From Amphritea atlantica (GTDB taxonomy: Bacteria > Pseudomonadota > Gammaproteobacteria > Pseudomonadales > Balneatricaceae), in the NCBI RefSeq assembly GCF_900111095.1, contig NZ_FOGB01000005.1:36561-100560 (forward strand): DNA of 64,000 nucleotides, read 5' to 3'. Shown piece after piece: positions 34,304-45,200 of this stretch. How positions within the stretch are numbered: position 1 is the first letter of the stretch; each line of letters begins with the position of its first letter. The notes below the pieces were generated by a model, which saw nothing but the letters and a program-made list of their open reading frames with translations, was not told where the DNA came from and ran no database searches. Both the position numbers and the translations under genes were made by a program.

Positions 34304-36220
34304 TTATTCTTTGCGGCCTTTCTGAGCAACATCCTGCTTCAGATGCTCGCAAAACTCTTCAATCGACAATGTGCCGAGATCTTCACCGGTGCGGGTACGT
34401 ACTGCCACAGCGCCGGTTTCTACCTCCTTATCGCCAACAACCAGCAGATAAGGAACTTTATGAATTGTGTGCTCGCGGATTTTAAAGCCGATCTTCTCAT
34501 TTCTCAAGTCCGCAGATGCAAAGAATCCAAGATCTGTGAGTTTTTCTTCAAGTTCGCGACAATATTCCGCCTGTTTGTCGGTAATATTCAAAATCGCAAC
34601 CTGTTTTGGCGCCAGCCAGGTTGGCAAGGCACCGGCAAAGTTCTCAATCAGAATACCGATAAAGCGCTCAAAAGAGCCGAGAATCGCCCGGTGTAGCATC
34701 ACCGGAGTTTCACGATCACCGGATTCATTGACAAACTGAGCACCCAGTCGACCCGGCATAGAGAAATCAACCTGAATTGTACCACACTGCCAGATCCGGC
34801 CGAGACAATCCTTCAGCGAAAACTCTACTTTAGGACCGTAGAACGCACCTTCACCTGGCAGCTCAGCCCAGTCAAGACCTGCGGCATCCAGCGCATCACC
34901 CAGGGCTTTCTCTGCTTTATCCCACACCTCATCAGAACCGACCCGTTTTTCAGGCCGGGTTGAGAGTTTGTAGATAACCTCGCTGAAACCAAAGTCTGCA
35001 TACACTTCATGCAGGAAGTCGATAAAACGCGCAACCTCGCTCTGAATATCGTCCTCGGCACAGAAGATATGCGCATCATCCTGAACAAATCCGCGCACCC
35101 GCATAATCCCATGCAGTGCACCAGACGGTTCATTCCGATGACAGCAGCCAAACTCTGCCAGACGCAGCGGCAGATCACGGTAGGAACGCAGTCCCTGGTT
35201 AAACACCTGCACATGGCAGGGGCAGTTCATCGGTTTAATGGCGAAATCACGGTTTTCAGAATGGGTGGTAAACATCTCTTCCGAGAACTTATCCCAGTGA
35301 CCGGACTTCTCCCACAGGGTACGTTCAACCACCTGAGGGGTTTTAATCTCATCATAGCCATGCTTACGCAGTTTCTGGCGCATGTACTGTTCAATACCCT
35401 GATACAGCGTCCAGCCATCGGGGTGCCAGAACACCATACCCGGCGCTTCTTCCTGCAGGTGGAACAGGTTCAGCTGCTTACCCAGTTTACGGTGATCGCG
35501 TTTTTCCGCTTCTTCCAGACGATGCAGATAGTCTTTCAGATCTTTCTTATCGCCCCAGGCAGTACCGTAGATGCGCTGCAACATCTCATTGTTTGAATCG
35601 CCGCGCCAGTATGCACCGGCCAGCTTCATCAGTTTGAAAACTTTAATATGGCCGGTAGACGGCACGTGCGGGCCACGGCACAGATCGATAAAATCGCCCT
35701 GCGAATAGAAAGAGAGATCTTCATCGCTGGGAATCGCTTCCAGCAGTTCAACCTTGTATTTCTCACCCTTCTCTTCAAACAGTTTTACCGCCTCATCGCG
35801 GCTCATCAGCGAACGGAAAACCGGATAGTTGGCTTTGACCAGCTCTTTCATCTTCGCTTCGATCTTCTGCAGATCTTCCGGCGTAAACGGACGCTCATAA
35901 GCGAAGTCATAATAGAAACCATCTTCAATGACCGGACCAATGGTCACCTGTGCGGTTGGGAACAGCTGCTGCACAGCCATAGCCATCAGGTGAGCACAGG
36001 AGTGACGAATAACCTCCAGACCTTCCTCATCGCGGGGGGTAATGATTGCCAGTTCAACATCGTCCGTAATGGTGTGGGACGTATCCACCAACTCACCATT
36101 AACTTTACCGGCCAGTGCAACTTTAGCCAGGCCCGCGCCAATATCAGCGGCAACATCAAAAACGGTAACGGCATTAGCAAACTCACGCTTGCTGCCATCA
36201 GGAAGGGTAATTACAGGCAT
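34304..36220 (-). CDS. thrS: Threonine-tRNA ligase
   Basis: A 638-residue class II synthetase. In order: TGS domain ([18 protein letters not shown]), SAD editing domain with [16 protein letters not shown] (zinc/editing His), the catalytic core with [11 protein letters not shown] and the metal ligands, motif 2 [15 protein letters not shown], motif 3 [11 protein letters not shown], and the anticodon-binding domain. Full length. First gene of the translation block; infC follows after 22 bases. Confidence 0.98.
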   Translation of the reverse strand: MPVITLPDGSKREFANAVTVFDVAADIGAGLAKVALAGKVNGELVDTSHTITDDVELAIITPRDEEGLEVIRHSCAHLMAMAVQQLFPTAQVTIGPVIEDGFYYDFAYERPFTPEDLQKIEAKMKELVKANYPVFRSLMSRDEAVKLFEEKGEKYKVELLEAIPSDEDLSFYSQGDFIDLCRGPHVPSTGHIKVFKLMKLAGAYWRGDSNNEMLQRIYGTAWGDKKDLKDYLHRLEEAEKRDHRKLGKQLNLFHLQEEAPGMVFWHPDGWTLYQGIEQYMRQKLRKHGYDEIKTPQVVERTLWEKSGHWDKFSEEMFTTHSENRDFAIKPMNCPCHVQVFNQGLRSYRDLPLRLAEFGCCHRNEPSGALHGIMRVRGFVQDDAHIFCAEDDIQSEVARFIDFLHEVYADFGFSEVIYKLSTRPEKRVGSDEVWDKAEKALGDALDAAGLDWAELPGEGAFYGPKVEFSLKDCLGRIWQCGTIQVDFSMPGRLGAQFVNESGDRETPVMLHRAILGSFERFIGILIENFAGALPTWLAPKQVAILNITDKQAEYCRELEEKLTDLGFFASADLRNEKIGFKIREHTIHKVPYLLVVGDKEVETGAVAVRTRTGEDLGTLSIEEFCEHLKQDVAQKGRKE

Positions 36221-36376
36221 TGTCTATTCCTATCTGTTCAGTGCTGACCAGTACCACAGGCCACACTTGAAAATTTGACGCTGTTACAAACCAGGTAACA
36301 ACATTAAGGCGCGATATTTTAGCGGATGTGAGGTTATAAAGCTATTTCAATCAGGTGAATTTACCGTATTAAACGA

Positions 36377-37126
36377 TCAGTCGAACAGATGCGCCAGGCT
36401 ATCAATTACCCGCCCCCCGGACGTTAACTTCTGCTCATCCTCAGGGCAGTATTTTCCGGTGCGTACCAGCACCGCCGGTATCCCTGCATCCAGTGCGCCC
36501 AGAACATCGGCATCGATATCATCACCCACCATCAGGCACTCATGCGCCTGATAGCCGGTCGACGCAACAGCCCGATGAAAAAACGCCCGGCCCGGCTTGC
36601 CCATCACCTGCGCTTCAGTGCGCGCGGCCCACTCCAGCGCTTTGACAAAAGGCCCGGCATCCAGCTGCAAACCCTCGTCTGACATGTAGTAACGATTCAT
36701 GCCGATAGCGATCAGTGGAGCACCCGCCTGACACAGCCGGAAAGCCTGATTCAGCGATGCATAACTGAGACCATCAACGGCATCCCCCAGCAATACAGCG
36801 TCGGCCTGTTCTGGTGGATAACACTCGAATTTAGCAGCGATAGCATCGGGCAGAATACAATAGGGGCGCAGACCGCGCTCATCGATAAGCTCACAGGCAG
36901 CCCTGGGGGCAGTAAACAACTCCTGCGGCTCAATATTGACGCCCATACTGCGCAATTCCTGCATAATCTGCGCCGAAGACTTACTCGCGGTATTGGTGAG
37001 AAAGCGAACTGTCAGGCCCTTTTGACGGGCTTTTTCAATAACTTCAACCGCCCCCTCAACAGGCTGACTTCCCTGATAGATAACACCACTGATATCCAGC
37101 AGCAGAGCTTGTATTCCAGTTAACAC
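36377..37126 (-). CDS. TIGR01458/LHPP-type HAD hydrolase
   Basis: A 249-residue HAD phosphatase of the LHPP-like group. Motif I is LLLDISGVIYQG (nucleophile Asp, then I-S instead of the usual second Asp, as in this group), motif II is FLTNTASKS, and motif IV is CLMVGDDIDADVLGALDAGIPAVLVRTGKY. The start is GTG at 37126, with GGAG upstream. Substrate unknown here. It lies downstream of an LldR-type regulator and may be a separate unit. Confidence 0.88.
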   Translation of the reverse strand: MLTGIQALLLDISGVIYQGSQPVEGAVEVIEKARQKGLTVRFLTNTASKSSAQIMQELRSMGVNIEPQELFTAPRAACELIDERGLRPYCILPDAIAAKFECYPPEQADAVLLGDAVDGLSYASLNQAFRLCQAGAPLIAIGMNRYYMSDEGLQLDAGPFVKALEWAARTEAQVMGKPGRAFFHRAVASTGYQAHECLMVGDDIDADVLGALDAGIPAVLVRTGKYCPEDEQKLTSGGRVIDSLAHLFD

Positions 37127-37192
37127 TCAGGCATCTCCTGACGCACGCTGGGATAGCCCCACTTTTTCATAAATGATCGCCCAACAAACCGC

Positions 37193-37891
37193 TCATTCAT
37201 TTTCCAAATGCCTGCGGGTATAGAGAATATGTTCGGTGGCCGCCGTGCGTGCTGCATCGGCATTGCGCGCCATGATCGCCTGATGGATCGCACTGTGCTG
37301 AGAACGGATACCATCCGGATAGCGGCCATATTTTTTCAGGGTGCGGGTCAGCACCCCGTAGATCGCGTTAAAAAAGCGGGTATAAAACAGCTGACTAAAA
37401 CTGATGATCAGCAGATGATGGGATGACTCGGCAATCATCATATGAAACCGCAGATCCTCCTTGGCCTTTGCCAGGGTTGTTTCCCGCTGTCCCCGCTGCT
37501 GCATCTTCTGATATTCAGCATCCAGCGCCTTAAGCTGATCATCGCTGGCACGGGTGGCCGCATAGAAAGCAGCCTCGCCCTCCAGTATCGCCCGGACATC
37601 CAGCACCTGACGCTGAAATTCAGGGTTATCGCCGAGCGCTTTGCCCTCCCCGACAGGCATCTCAAAGTAGGGTTCCAGCAGATTTTTCACCCGGGTTTTC
37701 CCTCCCTGGTTCACCTCAATATAGCCCTCGGCTTCCAGCTGTCCTACCGCTTCGCGCACCGTCGAACGGGAGATCCCCCGGGATTCAGACATGCGTCGCT
37801 GCGACTCAAGTTCGCCCCCCGGCAACAGCTCACCGTTATACAGGCTCTCTTTAAGTTGCAACAACAGGGTTTCGCTCAGATTGTGATTCAT
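37193..37891 (-). CDS. GntR/FadR-family regulator, LldR-like
   Basis: A 232-residue regulator. The N-terminal winged helix contains LESQRRMSESRGISRSTVREAVGQLEAEGYIEV; the C-terminal FCD domain has the ligand/metal residues in FHMMIAESSHHLL and HSAIHQAIMARNADAA. Divergent from lldEFG, so a lactate-responsive repressor is likely, as LldR or LutR in other bacteria. A palindrome TGGTCAGACCA 32 bases before its start matches the family operator. Confidence 0.85.
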   Translation of the reverse strand: MNHNLSETLLLQLKESLYNGELLPGGELESQRRMSESRGISRSTVREAVGQLEAEGYIEVNQGGKTRVKNLLEPYFEMPVGEGKALGDNPEFQRQVLDVRAILEGEAAFYAATRASDDQLKALDAEYQKMQQRGQRETTLAKAKEDLRFHMMIAESSHHLLIISFSQLFYTRFFNAIYGVLTRTLKKYGRYPDGIRSQHSAIHQAIMARNADAARTAATEHILYTRRHLENE

Positions 37892-37921
37892 CGGATGATA
37901 ATTCTGCGGTTTTACCGCCCT

Positions 37922-37934
37922 CTGGTCAGACCAG
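37922..37934. promoter_or_regulatory. FadR/LldR-class operator
   Basis: CTGGTCAGACCAG is a perfect palindrome around a central A and contains TGGTCAGACCA, matching the TNGTNNNACNA consensus of FadR-subfamily GntR regulators. It lies in the divergent gap between the LldR-like gene and lldE. Confidence 0.75.
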
Positions 37935-38076
37935 TTATCAGTGTAGCATTTCTTTCCCGGCCGTCATTAACTATCTTGCATAGCATCAATTCAAAAGAAA
38001 GACGCCAACCAGCGGGAGCAGAGTCAGTTTTCTGGCCCGTCTCTCTGGGTCGAAAACAATAACTACGGTAACGCAC

Positions 38077-38880
38077 ATGCCAAATATATCCTCCGGGCCA
38101 CGAGTCGGCCTGTTTGTCACCTGTCTGGCCGATATGTTCCGCCCCTCTGTGGCCTTCTCAACAGTTAAACTACTGGAACAGGCAGGCTGCAAAGCGGAAG
38201 TGCCCGAACGCCAAACCTGCTGTGGACAGCCAGCGTTCAACTCCGGTGATCGCAAAACCACGGCAGATATCGCCCGTCAAACCATCGATGCCTTTGATGG
38301 TTATGAGTATGTCGTTGGGCCGTCCGGTTCCTGTATCGGCATGCTGCACTACTACCCGGAAGTGTTTGCCCCCTCTGACAGCTATTACCAGCGGGCCCTG
38401 GAGTTGAAAAACCGCAGCTTTGAGATCACCTCATTTCTGTTCGATGTGATCGGCATGGACAGCCTGCAGGAACAACTCCGTCAGCTGCAGTTTAATCATA
38501 AAGTCACCTACCACGATTCCTGCTCCGGCTTACGTCAGCTCGGCATCAAACAGCAGCCACGGCAACTACTGCAACAGGTTCAGGGAGTTGAGCTGGAAGA
38601 GATGGAGGAAGCGGAAACCTGCTGCGGTTTCGGCGGCACCTTCTGCGTCAAATATCCGGAAATATCCAACCGGATGGTCTCCAACAAATCTGAATTTATC
38701 AGCAATACCGGCGCCCATACGGTGCTGGGCGGAGACCTGGGTTGCCTGCTGAATATGGCCGGCAAACTGAAGCGGGAAGGGAAACAGGTCGAAGCCCGTC
38801 ACATTGTCGAAGTATTGGCCGGTATGACCGACACCCCCGCCATTGGCGAAGCCGATTATGGCCTGGCACAACAGCTTTAA
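38077..38880 (+). CDS. lldE: L-lactate oxidation iron-sulfur protein LldE (LutA)
   Basis: A 267-residue protein with two cysteine-rich CCG domains (QTCCGQPAFNSG near residue 45 and ETCCGFGGTFC near residue 185) and DSCSGLRQLG. With LldF and LldG it forms the LutABC-type complex that oxidises L-lactate to pyruvate in the cytoplasm or at the membrane. First gene of lldEFG; 11 bases before lldF. Confidence 0.94.
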   Translation: MPNISSGPRVGLFVTCLADMFRPSVAFSTVKLLEQAGCKAEVPERQTCCGQPAFNSGDRKTTADIARQTIDAFDGYEYVVGPSGSCIGMLHYYPEVFAPSDSYYQRALELKNRSFEITSFLFDVIGMDSLQEQLRQLQFNHKVTYHDSCSGLRQLGIKQQPRQLLQQVQGVELEEMEEAETCCGFGGTFCVKYPEISNRMVSNKSEFISNTGAHTVLGGDLGCLLNMAGKLKREGKQVEARHIVEVLAGMTDTPAIGEADYGLAQQL

Positions 38881-38891
38881 GGAGCGAGACG

Positions 38892-40310
38892 ATGCAGATA
38901 AATACCCCGTTCTTTAAACAGCGCGCCCACGATGCACTGGCCGATGCCAACCTGCAAAAGGCGCTGGGTAACCTGAAAGCCGGTTTCCCGGAAAAGCGCG
39001 CCATTGCCGTCAGCCGGATGCCCGAGTTTGAACAGCTTCGGGATCAGGGGCGCGACCTGAAAAACCATATTCTTGAACACCTGGATCTCTATCTGGAGGA
39101 GTTCGAACGCAAAGTCATCGAAAATGGTGGCCATGTTCACTGGGCCCGCACCGCAGATGATGCCAACCGGATCATTCTCGATATCTGCCAACAGGTTGAT
39201 GCAAAGACTGTCACCAAAGGCAAATCGATGGTGACAGAGGAGATCGGCCTGAACGACTTTCTCGAAGCCAACGGCGTGCAGCCGGTGGAAACCGATCTGG
39301 GGGAGTATATCCTGCAGCTGCGTCATGATCACCCCAGCCATATTATCGCCCCGGCGATCCACCTGAATCTGGAGGATGTGTCCGAGGCGTTCCACGCCAA
39401 TCATCATCGACCGAAGTCAAGCGACCCGGCAGTACTGATGCAGGAAGCCCGTGAAGTATTGCGCGAGAAATTTGTTGCGGCAGATGTCGGTATTACCGGT
39501 GCCAACTTCTGTGTTGCGGAAACCGGCTCCACCATTATTGTCACCAACGAAGGCAATGGTGATCTGACCCAGACCCTGCCCAAAACCCATGTTGTCGTCA
39601 CCTCCATTGAGAAAGTGGTACCCACCCTGGAGGATATGACCCTGTTCCTGCGGCTGCTGGCCCGCTCCGCCACCGGCCAGGAGTTTTCGGTGTACAACAC
39701 CCTCTCCAGCGGCCCCCGCCGTGAAGGCGATCAGGATGGTCCGGAAAACTTCCATGTGGTACTGGTGGATAACGGCCGCAGTGAGATGGTCGGCAGTGAG
39801 TTTCAGGATATGCTGCGTTGCATCCGCTGTTCCGCCTGTATGAACCACTGCCCGGTCTATGGTGCAGTGGGCGGCCACAGTTATGGTTGGGTCTACCCCG
39901 GTCCGATGGGATCGGTGCTGACACCGCAGATGATCGGTATCGAAAAAGGCGGCATGCTGCCCAACGCCTCCACCTTCTGCGGCAAGTGCGAATCGGTCTG
40001 TCCGGTTAGAATACCGCTACCAAAACTGATGCGTCACTGGCGCGAAGATGAGTTTGAAAAACACCTGCAACCGAAAGCCGCCCGTTACGGTCTGGCCGGT
40101 TGGGCTTTTCTGGCCAAGCGTCCAGCCCTGTATAAACCCTACACCCGTATGGCCAGCTGGATGATGAAAGCCTGGGCGGGCAAGAACGGTCGGATCAGGA
40201 CACTGCCTTTAGCGGGCGGCTGGACCGACTGGCGCGATATGCCTGCGCCACAGGGTAAAACCTTTATGCAAGCCTGGAAAGAGCAACAGAAAGCGGGAGG
40301 TCAGCAATAA
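38892..40310 (+). CDS. lldF: L-lactate oxidation iron-sulfur protein LldF (LutB)
   Basis: A 472-residue protein. The N-terminal LUD domain contains TKGKSMVTEEIGLN and ITGANFCVAETGSTIIVTNEGN, followed by ferredoxin-like clusters CIRCSACMNHCPVYGAVGGHSYG (about residue 311) and CGKCESVCPVRIPLPK. The start at 38892 has AAGGAG upstream; the longer reading from 38742 lies inside lldE. Its stop TAA overlaps the lldG ATG (TAATG). Confidence 0.96.
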   Translation: MQINTPFFKQRAHDALADANLQKALGNLKAGFPEKRAIAVSRMPEFEQLRDQGRDLKNHILEHLDLYLEEFERKVIENGGHVHWARTADDANRIILDICQQVDAKTVTKGKSMVTEEIGLNDFLEANGVQPVETDLGEYILQLRHDHPSHIIAPAIHLNLEDVSEAFHANHHRPKSSDPAVLMQEAREVLREKFVAADVGITGANFCVAETGSTIIVTNEGNGDLTQTLPKTHVVVTSIEKVVPTLEDMTLFLRLLARSATGQEFSVYNTLSSGPRREGDQDGPENFHVVLVDNGRSEMVGSEFQDMLRCIRCSACMNHCPVYGAVGGHSYGWVYPGPMGSVLTPQMIGIEKGGMLPNASTFCGKCESVCPVRIPLPKLMRHWREDEFEKHLQPKAARYGLAGWAFLAKRPALYKPYTRMASWMMKAWAGKNGRIRTLPLAGGWTDWRDMPAPQGKTFMQAWKEQQKAGGQQ

Positions 40311-40981
40311 TGAGTCGTGCAGAGATTCTTGGCAACATCCGTCGCGGACTCAACCGCAGCGAAGCCGATACAGAGCGTCAGCAAGCAGTACAGAACAGGT
40401 TAGCTTGCAAACCGAGTAATCTGATTCCCCAACGGGCTCAGCTGCCTGCAGCAGAGCAGGTGGAACTGTTTAAAACGATGGCCAGCGAAGCGGTCTCTGA
40501 ACTGATCGAACTGGATCGTTTTGATCAGGTTCCCAGTGCCTGTGCTGACTGGCTTTCCAGCCAGGGGATCCGGGAGCTGGTCAGCGCCAGCAATAGCGAG
40601 CTCCGCGAGCTGGACTGGAGCCCCCTTGCGCAGCAGCAGATTGAAAAAACAGAGCGGGTGGCACAGGCCGGTGATCTCGCCAGCCTGACACTTAGCTTTG
40701 CCGGTATTGCAGAGACCGGCACCCTGATGTTGCACTCGGGTGAGCAGAGCCCCACCACCCTGAACTTTCTGCCGGACAACCATCTGGTGGTACTGTACCG
40801 CTCTGCGATTGTTGGTGTCTACGAAGAGGCCTGGAAAACGCTGCGTGAGAAATTCGGTGACACCATGCCGCGCACAGTGAACATGATTACCGGCCCGTCC
40901 CGCAGCGCCGATATTGAACAGAAGCTGCAGATGGGTGCCCATGGTCCGAAAAAACTGGTAATTCTGCTGATCAACGATTAA
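40310..40981 (+). CDS. lldG: L-lactate utilisation protein LldG (LutC)
   Basis: A 223-residue LUD-domain protein, the third component of the lactate oxidation complex. The core includes SFAGIAETGTLMLHSGEQSPTTLNFLPDNHLVVLY and the closing NMITGPSRSADIEQKLQMGAHGPKKL, typical of LutC. Overlaps lldF by one base and is followed by a hairpin at 41017-41040. Confidence 0.95.
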   Translation: MSRAEILGNIRRGLNRSEADTERQQAVQNRLACKPSNLIPQRAQLPAAEQVELFKTMASEAVSELIELDRFDQVPSACADWLSSQGIRELVSASNSELRELDWSPLAQQQIEKTERVAQAGDLASLTLSFAGIAETGTLMLHSGEQSPTTLNFLPDNHLVVLYRSAIVGVYEEAWKTLREKFGDTMPRTVNMITGPSRSADIEQKLQMGAHGPKKLVILLIND

Positions 40982-41016
40982 CGCCTCTGCAGACCTGCTC
41001 AGCCCTCCCCTCCTCA

Positions 41017-41040
41017 AACAGGGTGCTTCCGCACCCTGTT
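41017..41040 (+). terminator. Hairpin after lldEFG
   Basis: AACAGGGTGC (41017-41026) and GCACCCTGTT (41031-41040) form a perfect 10-bp stem with TTCC loop; the T tail (TTCTTG) is weak. Placed 36 bases after lldG. Confidence 0.7.
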
Positions 41041-41190
41041 CTTGCTGCAATCTTCGCGATTCCTGCGCCAGAGCCCATAAAATTGACCGCTGACACCGAT
41101 CTGAGTAGTCAGATTATGGTCAAAAGGCGCAGAATACGGTACTAATAGCCCTTATACTCATAACCCTACTCAGAATACAGGAATGTCTTT

Positions 41191-42201
41191 GTGCAGGCTT
41201 TTAAGCAGTACAGTCGGACACACAAGCCCTATCAGCATCTGATTCATTGCGCAGTATTGCTGCTTTTACTGCTGTGCCCACCGGCCAACGCGATGGACCT
41301 GACTTCAGAGCCCATCAGCCCGATCCAGGCGGACAGTCACTTAAACCCGGAAAAAGTCAGCCTCGGCCGAGTACTGTTTCATGATCCCCGGCTATCCTCC
41401 GATAGCAGTATCAGCTGTGCCAGTTGCCACAACCTGTCAAAGGGGGGAGCCGATACCTCTGCCGTATCACGGGGTGTCGGCGGTGCGCAGGGTTCAGCCA
41501 ATACCCCGACGGTATATAACAGCGGTCTCAACTTTGTACAGTTCTGGAACGGTCGCGCAGCCGATCTGAATGAACAGGTGAATGGGCCAGTCCACAACCC
41601 GGTTGAAATGAACAGCAACTGGCCAAAAATAGTCAATCGTTTGAATCAGGATCCAGCCATCAGACAACGCTTTGAAAGCCTCTATCCGGATGGCATTAAT
41701 GGAGCAAACATACGTAATGCCATCACCCAGTTTGAACGCTCTTTATCAACCCTGAATGCGCCATTCGACCGCTGGTTAAAGGGGGATGAATCCGCCCTGA
41801 GTGCCGAGCAGAAGCATGGTTACCGCCTGTTTAAATCCTATGGCTGCATCAGTTGCCATCAGGGCACCAATGTGGGCGGCAATATGTACGCCCCGTTTGG
41901 GGCGGTCAAGGATATCTCTGAGTATTTCAATACCCGGAGTACCCCACTCAGTGATACCGACCTGGGTCGATACACCGCCACCAATGATGCAGCGGACCGA
42001 TACCTGTTTAAGGTGCCCAGCCTGCGGATGGCATCGGTTACCGCCCCCTACTTTCATGATGGTGCGGTGAAAGAGCTGAAAACAGCAATAGAGATCATGG
42101 GGCGCTTCCAGTTAGGCCGTGAAATTCCTGCAGAGCATATTTCGGCAATCAGCAGCTTTATCACCTCCCTGAAAGGTGAGCATCCGGAACTGCAGCAATG
42201 A
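41191..42201 (+). CDS. Periplasmic di-heme cytochrome-c peroxidase (MauG-like)
   Basis: A 336-residue exported protein with a signal peptide (LLLLLLCPPANA). Two heme c motifs are present, CASCH (about residue 75) and CISCH (about residue 221), in the di-heme CCP/MauG layout; FWNGRAADLNEQV and MASVTAPYFHDGAVKEL are family-like. Such enzymes reduce H2O2 with cytochrome c. The start is GTG at 41191 with AGGA 8 bases upstream. Its stop overlaps the ATG of the following GGDEF-EAL gene by 4 bases, indicating a functional link. Confidence 0.92.
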   Translation: MQAFKQYSRTHKPYQHLIHCAVLLLLLLCPPANAMDLTSEPISPIQADSHLNPEKVSLGRVLFHDPRLSSDSSISCASCHNLSKGGADTSAVSRGVGGAQGSANTPTVYNSGLNFVQFWNGRAADLNEQVNGPVHNPVEMNSNWPKIVNRLNQDPAIRQRFESLYPDGINGANIRNAITQFERSLSTLNAPFDRWLKGDESALSAEQKHGYRLFKSYGCISCHQGTNVGGNMYAPFGAVKDISEYFNTRSTPLSDTDLGRYTATNDAADRYLFKVPSLRMASVTAPYFHDGAVKELKTAIEIMGRFQLGREIPAEHISAISSFITSLKGEHPELQQ

Positions 42202-45200
42202 TCTGGTTTAAAGCCCGGCTCTATCTAACATCGATGGTGGCAATCATACTGCTGGCCTGCCTGTTCTATCTGCTGCATGACGATAAGTCTCAGTCTGGCC
42301 AGAGACGTTCTGAAATTCTGTTGCAACTTCAGGTGCTGGATAATGCCCTTGATCTGGAGGTCCTGCTGATCAGCTCAATGCAGCAGCAAAACTATGATGA
42401 GATCGTCAGGTTGACCCAACAGCTGAAACAACAGGAGACCGACCCGGAGACCGCCAGCCTGTTCCGGGAGCTGCCAGCGGAGCTGGCTGTCAAACTAAAG
42501 CAGTATCGCCACACCCTGGATCAACGAATAGAACTGACGGAACGGATCAAAACCCTGGCAGCAGTGGTCCGCAACGGCCTGAATTATATGCCGATGCTGC
42601 TCAACCGGATTGAAGAAAGCCATGATACCAGCCTACCCCAAGCCAAACAGATTGTTAACCTGCTGTATCAATACCATATTTTCCGCAGTGATCTGGATGC
42701 CCGGGAAATCAGAAAGCAGTTGAATGACCTCACGAACATCCGTTCGGAAGGCATTGCCGACCTGATCTTTCATATTCAGACAAATCTGACTGCGCAGACC
42801 CAACTGACTCAACTCCTGGCTGAATATAAGCAGATCCCGAATAGCACTGCATTCAACCAGCTCTACAGCAGTTATCTGAGTTATCGCAATAAGGTTACCC
42901 AGCAGACCGAGTATTTTAATTCGGTGCTGATCGGGCTGACCACCGCGCTGATACTGCTGCTGACCTTTCTCTATCTGCGGCTTATCCGTTCCCACCAGCA
43001 GACCGAGCAGGCCCGGCTACGTCTGAGAGATGGTGTTGATAATATCAAAGAAGCTTTCGCCCTGTTCGATGCCGAAAACCGGCTGATTCTGAGCAACCGT
43101 AACTTTTCCAGCTTTTATCCCTGGATCACCTCACTGCTGAAACCCGGCACCCATAAAGAGATTATTCAGAAAGCTATCGATGAAAAATGCCGCTATCAGC
43201 AAGAGAGCGCCACCAACCAGCGGGTTGTACAGCATATCGAGAACGGCAACTACTACCTGTGTAGTAACACCCCCACCAATGAGGGCGGTGAGGTGTGGGT
43301 CAGAGTCGATATCACCGAGACCCGGCTCAGGGAGCAGGAACTGAGAAAGCTGTCCCGGGCACTGGAGCAAAACCCCGCCGCCGTTGTCATTACCGATATC
43401 AACGGCCTGATCGAGTATATCAACCCCAAAGCGGAACAGGTGAGCGGATACTCACTGAAGGAGGTGCTCGGTAAGAGCCCGGCCATTTTCAGCTCCGGCG
43501 ATATCTCACCGGTCAATTACCAGGATATGTGGCAGCAGATGCTGGCCGGAAAGGCTTGGCAGGGTACCTTTCTCAACCGGCGTAAGAATGGCAAATTGTA
43601 TTGGGAAGCGGCAACCATCTCCGCAGTCAGAGATCCCAACGGTGAGATTACCCACTTCGTCGCCGTAAAAGAGGACATTACCGAACGCCGTTCTACCGAA
43701 GAGCAGCTGCGGATGAATGCCGCGGTGTTTGAAACCACCAACGAAGGGATAATTATCACCTCACCCGACGCCCGGATTATATCTGTCAACCCTGCGTTCA
43801 CCGAGATCACCGGCTTTAGCGCTGAAGAGGTGATAGGCAAAACCCCACAAATATTTCAGTCTGGTAAACAGAGCGATTCCTTTTATCAGGAGATGTGGCA
43901 AACCCTGGAGAACGTCGGCAGTTGGTCCGGCGAGGTGTGGAATAAACGCCGTGATGGTTCAGTCTACCCCCAGTGGCTGTCGATCGCCGCTGTCAGAAAC
44001 AGCGATGGCCAGTTGGAACAGTATGTTGCGGTTTTCTCGGATATGACGCAGCGTAAAGACGACGAAGAGAAGATTCGCCAGCAAGCCAACTTTGATGCGC
44101 TCACCTCTTTGCCCAACCGGATTATGTTGAAACGGGAACTGGCCAGGATACTGCAACTCTGCGATCAGACCGACAGTAGCTGTGCGCTGCTGTTTATCGA
44201 TCTCGACCGTTTCAAAGCGGTTAACGATACCCTGGGCCACTCGGTCGGCGATGAGATGCTGCAACAGGTGAGTATCCGGCTGGCCTCGGTCATCCGTGAT
44301 ACTGATCTGCTGACCCGCTTCGGCGGTGATGAGTTTGTTATTGTGCTACAAAGTATCGCTGAAGCCGATGATGCGTCACAAACTGCGCAACGGGTTATAG
44401 AGGTGCTGAGTCCACCGTTTCAATTGGCAGGCAGAACACTCTATATCGGTGCCAGTGTGGGGATCTCCTGCTACCCCAGCGATGCCAACAACGGTGATTC
44501 GATGCTGCGCAACGCCGATATGGCGATGTACCTTGCAAAAGAGAAAGGCCGCAATCAATACCAGTTTTTCAACGCTGAGATGCGCGAGCATGTCAAAAAC
44601 CGGACAGAGATGGAACAGGCCCTGCGGCTGGCACTTGAACGAAACGAGTTTGAACTCTATTACCAGCCGGTCTGCAATCTGGAGACTCACAAAGTGGTGT
44701 CTGTTGAAGCACTGATTCGCTGGCACCGTCCCGGCAACGGACTGACCGGCCCGGGCGAGTTTATCCCGCTGGCAGAGGAAACCGGGCTTATTCAACCGAT
44801 AGGGCTATGGGTGTTACAGCGCGGTTGCGAGCAACTGATGCAGTGGCAGGAACAGGGACTGGATAACCTTTGTCTGGCGGTTAACGTGTCCAGTAATCAG
44901 CGGCAACTGGGCTTCGATGCCCGGATGGCTGAAAAGATTATTAAGCGTACAGGAGCCGACCCAGAAAAACTCGTTTTTGAGATAACCGAGAGCATGTTTC
45001 TGGACAGCTCTGATGCCGCTGTAACCTGGCTAAAGGAGTTTAAAGCACTGGGGGCAAAACTGGCGATAGATGATTTCGGTACCGGATATTCTTCACTCAG
45101 CTATCTGAAGCAGTTCCCTGTCGATAAACTAAAAATTGACCGCGCCTTTGTCCGTGACCTGCCAGACAATAAAGAGGATGCCTCTCTGGTCAGCGCGATT

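Noticed and set aside
38742-38891. Longer N-terminus for LldF
   Set aside because: The extra 50 codons lie inside lldE in another frame and are not LldF-like; AAGGAG supports the start at 38892.
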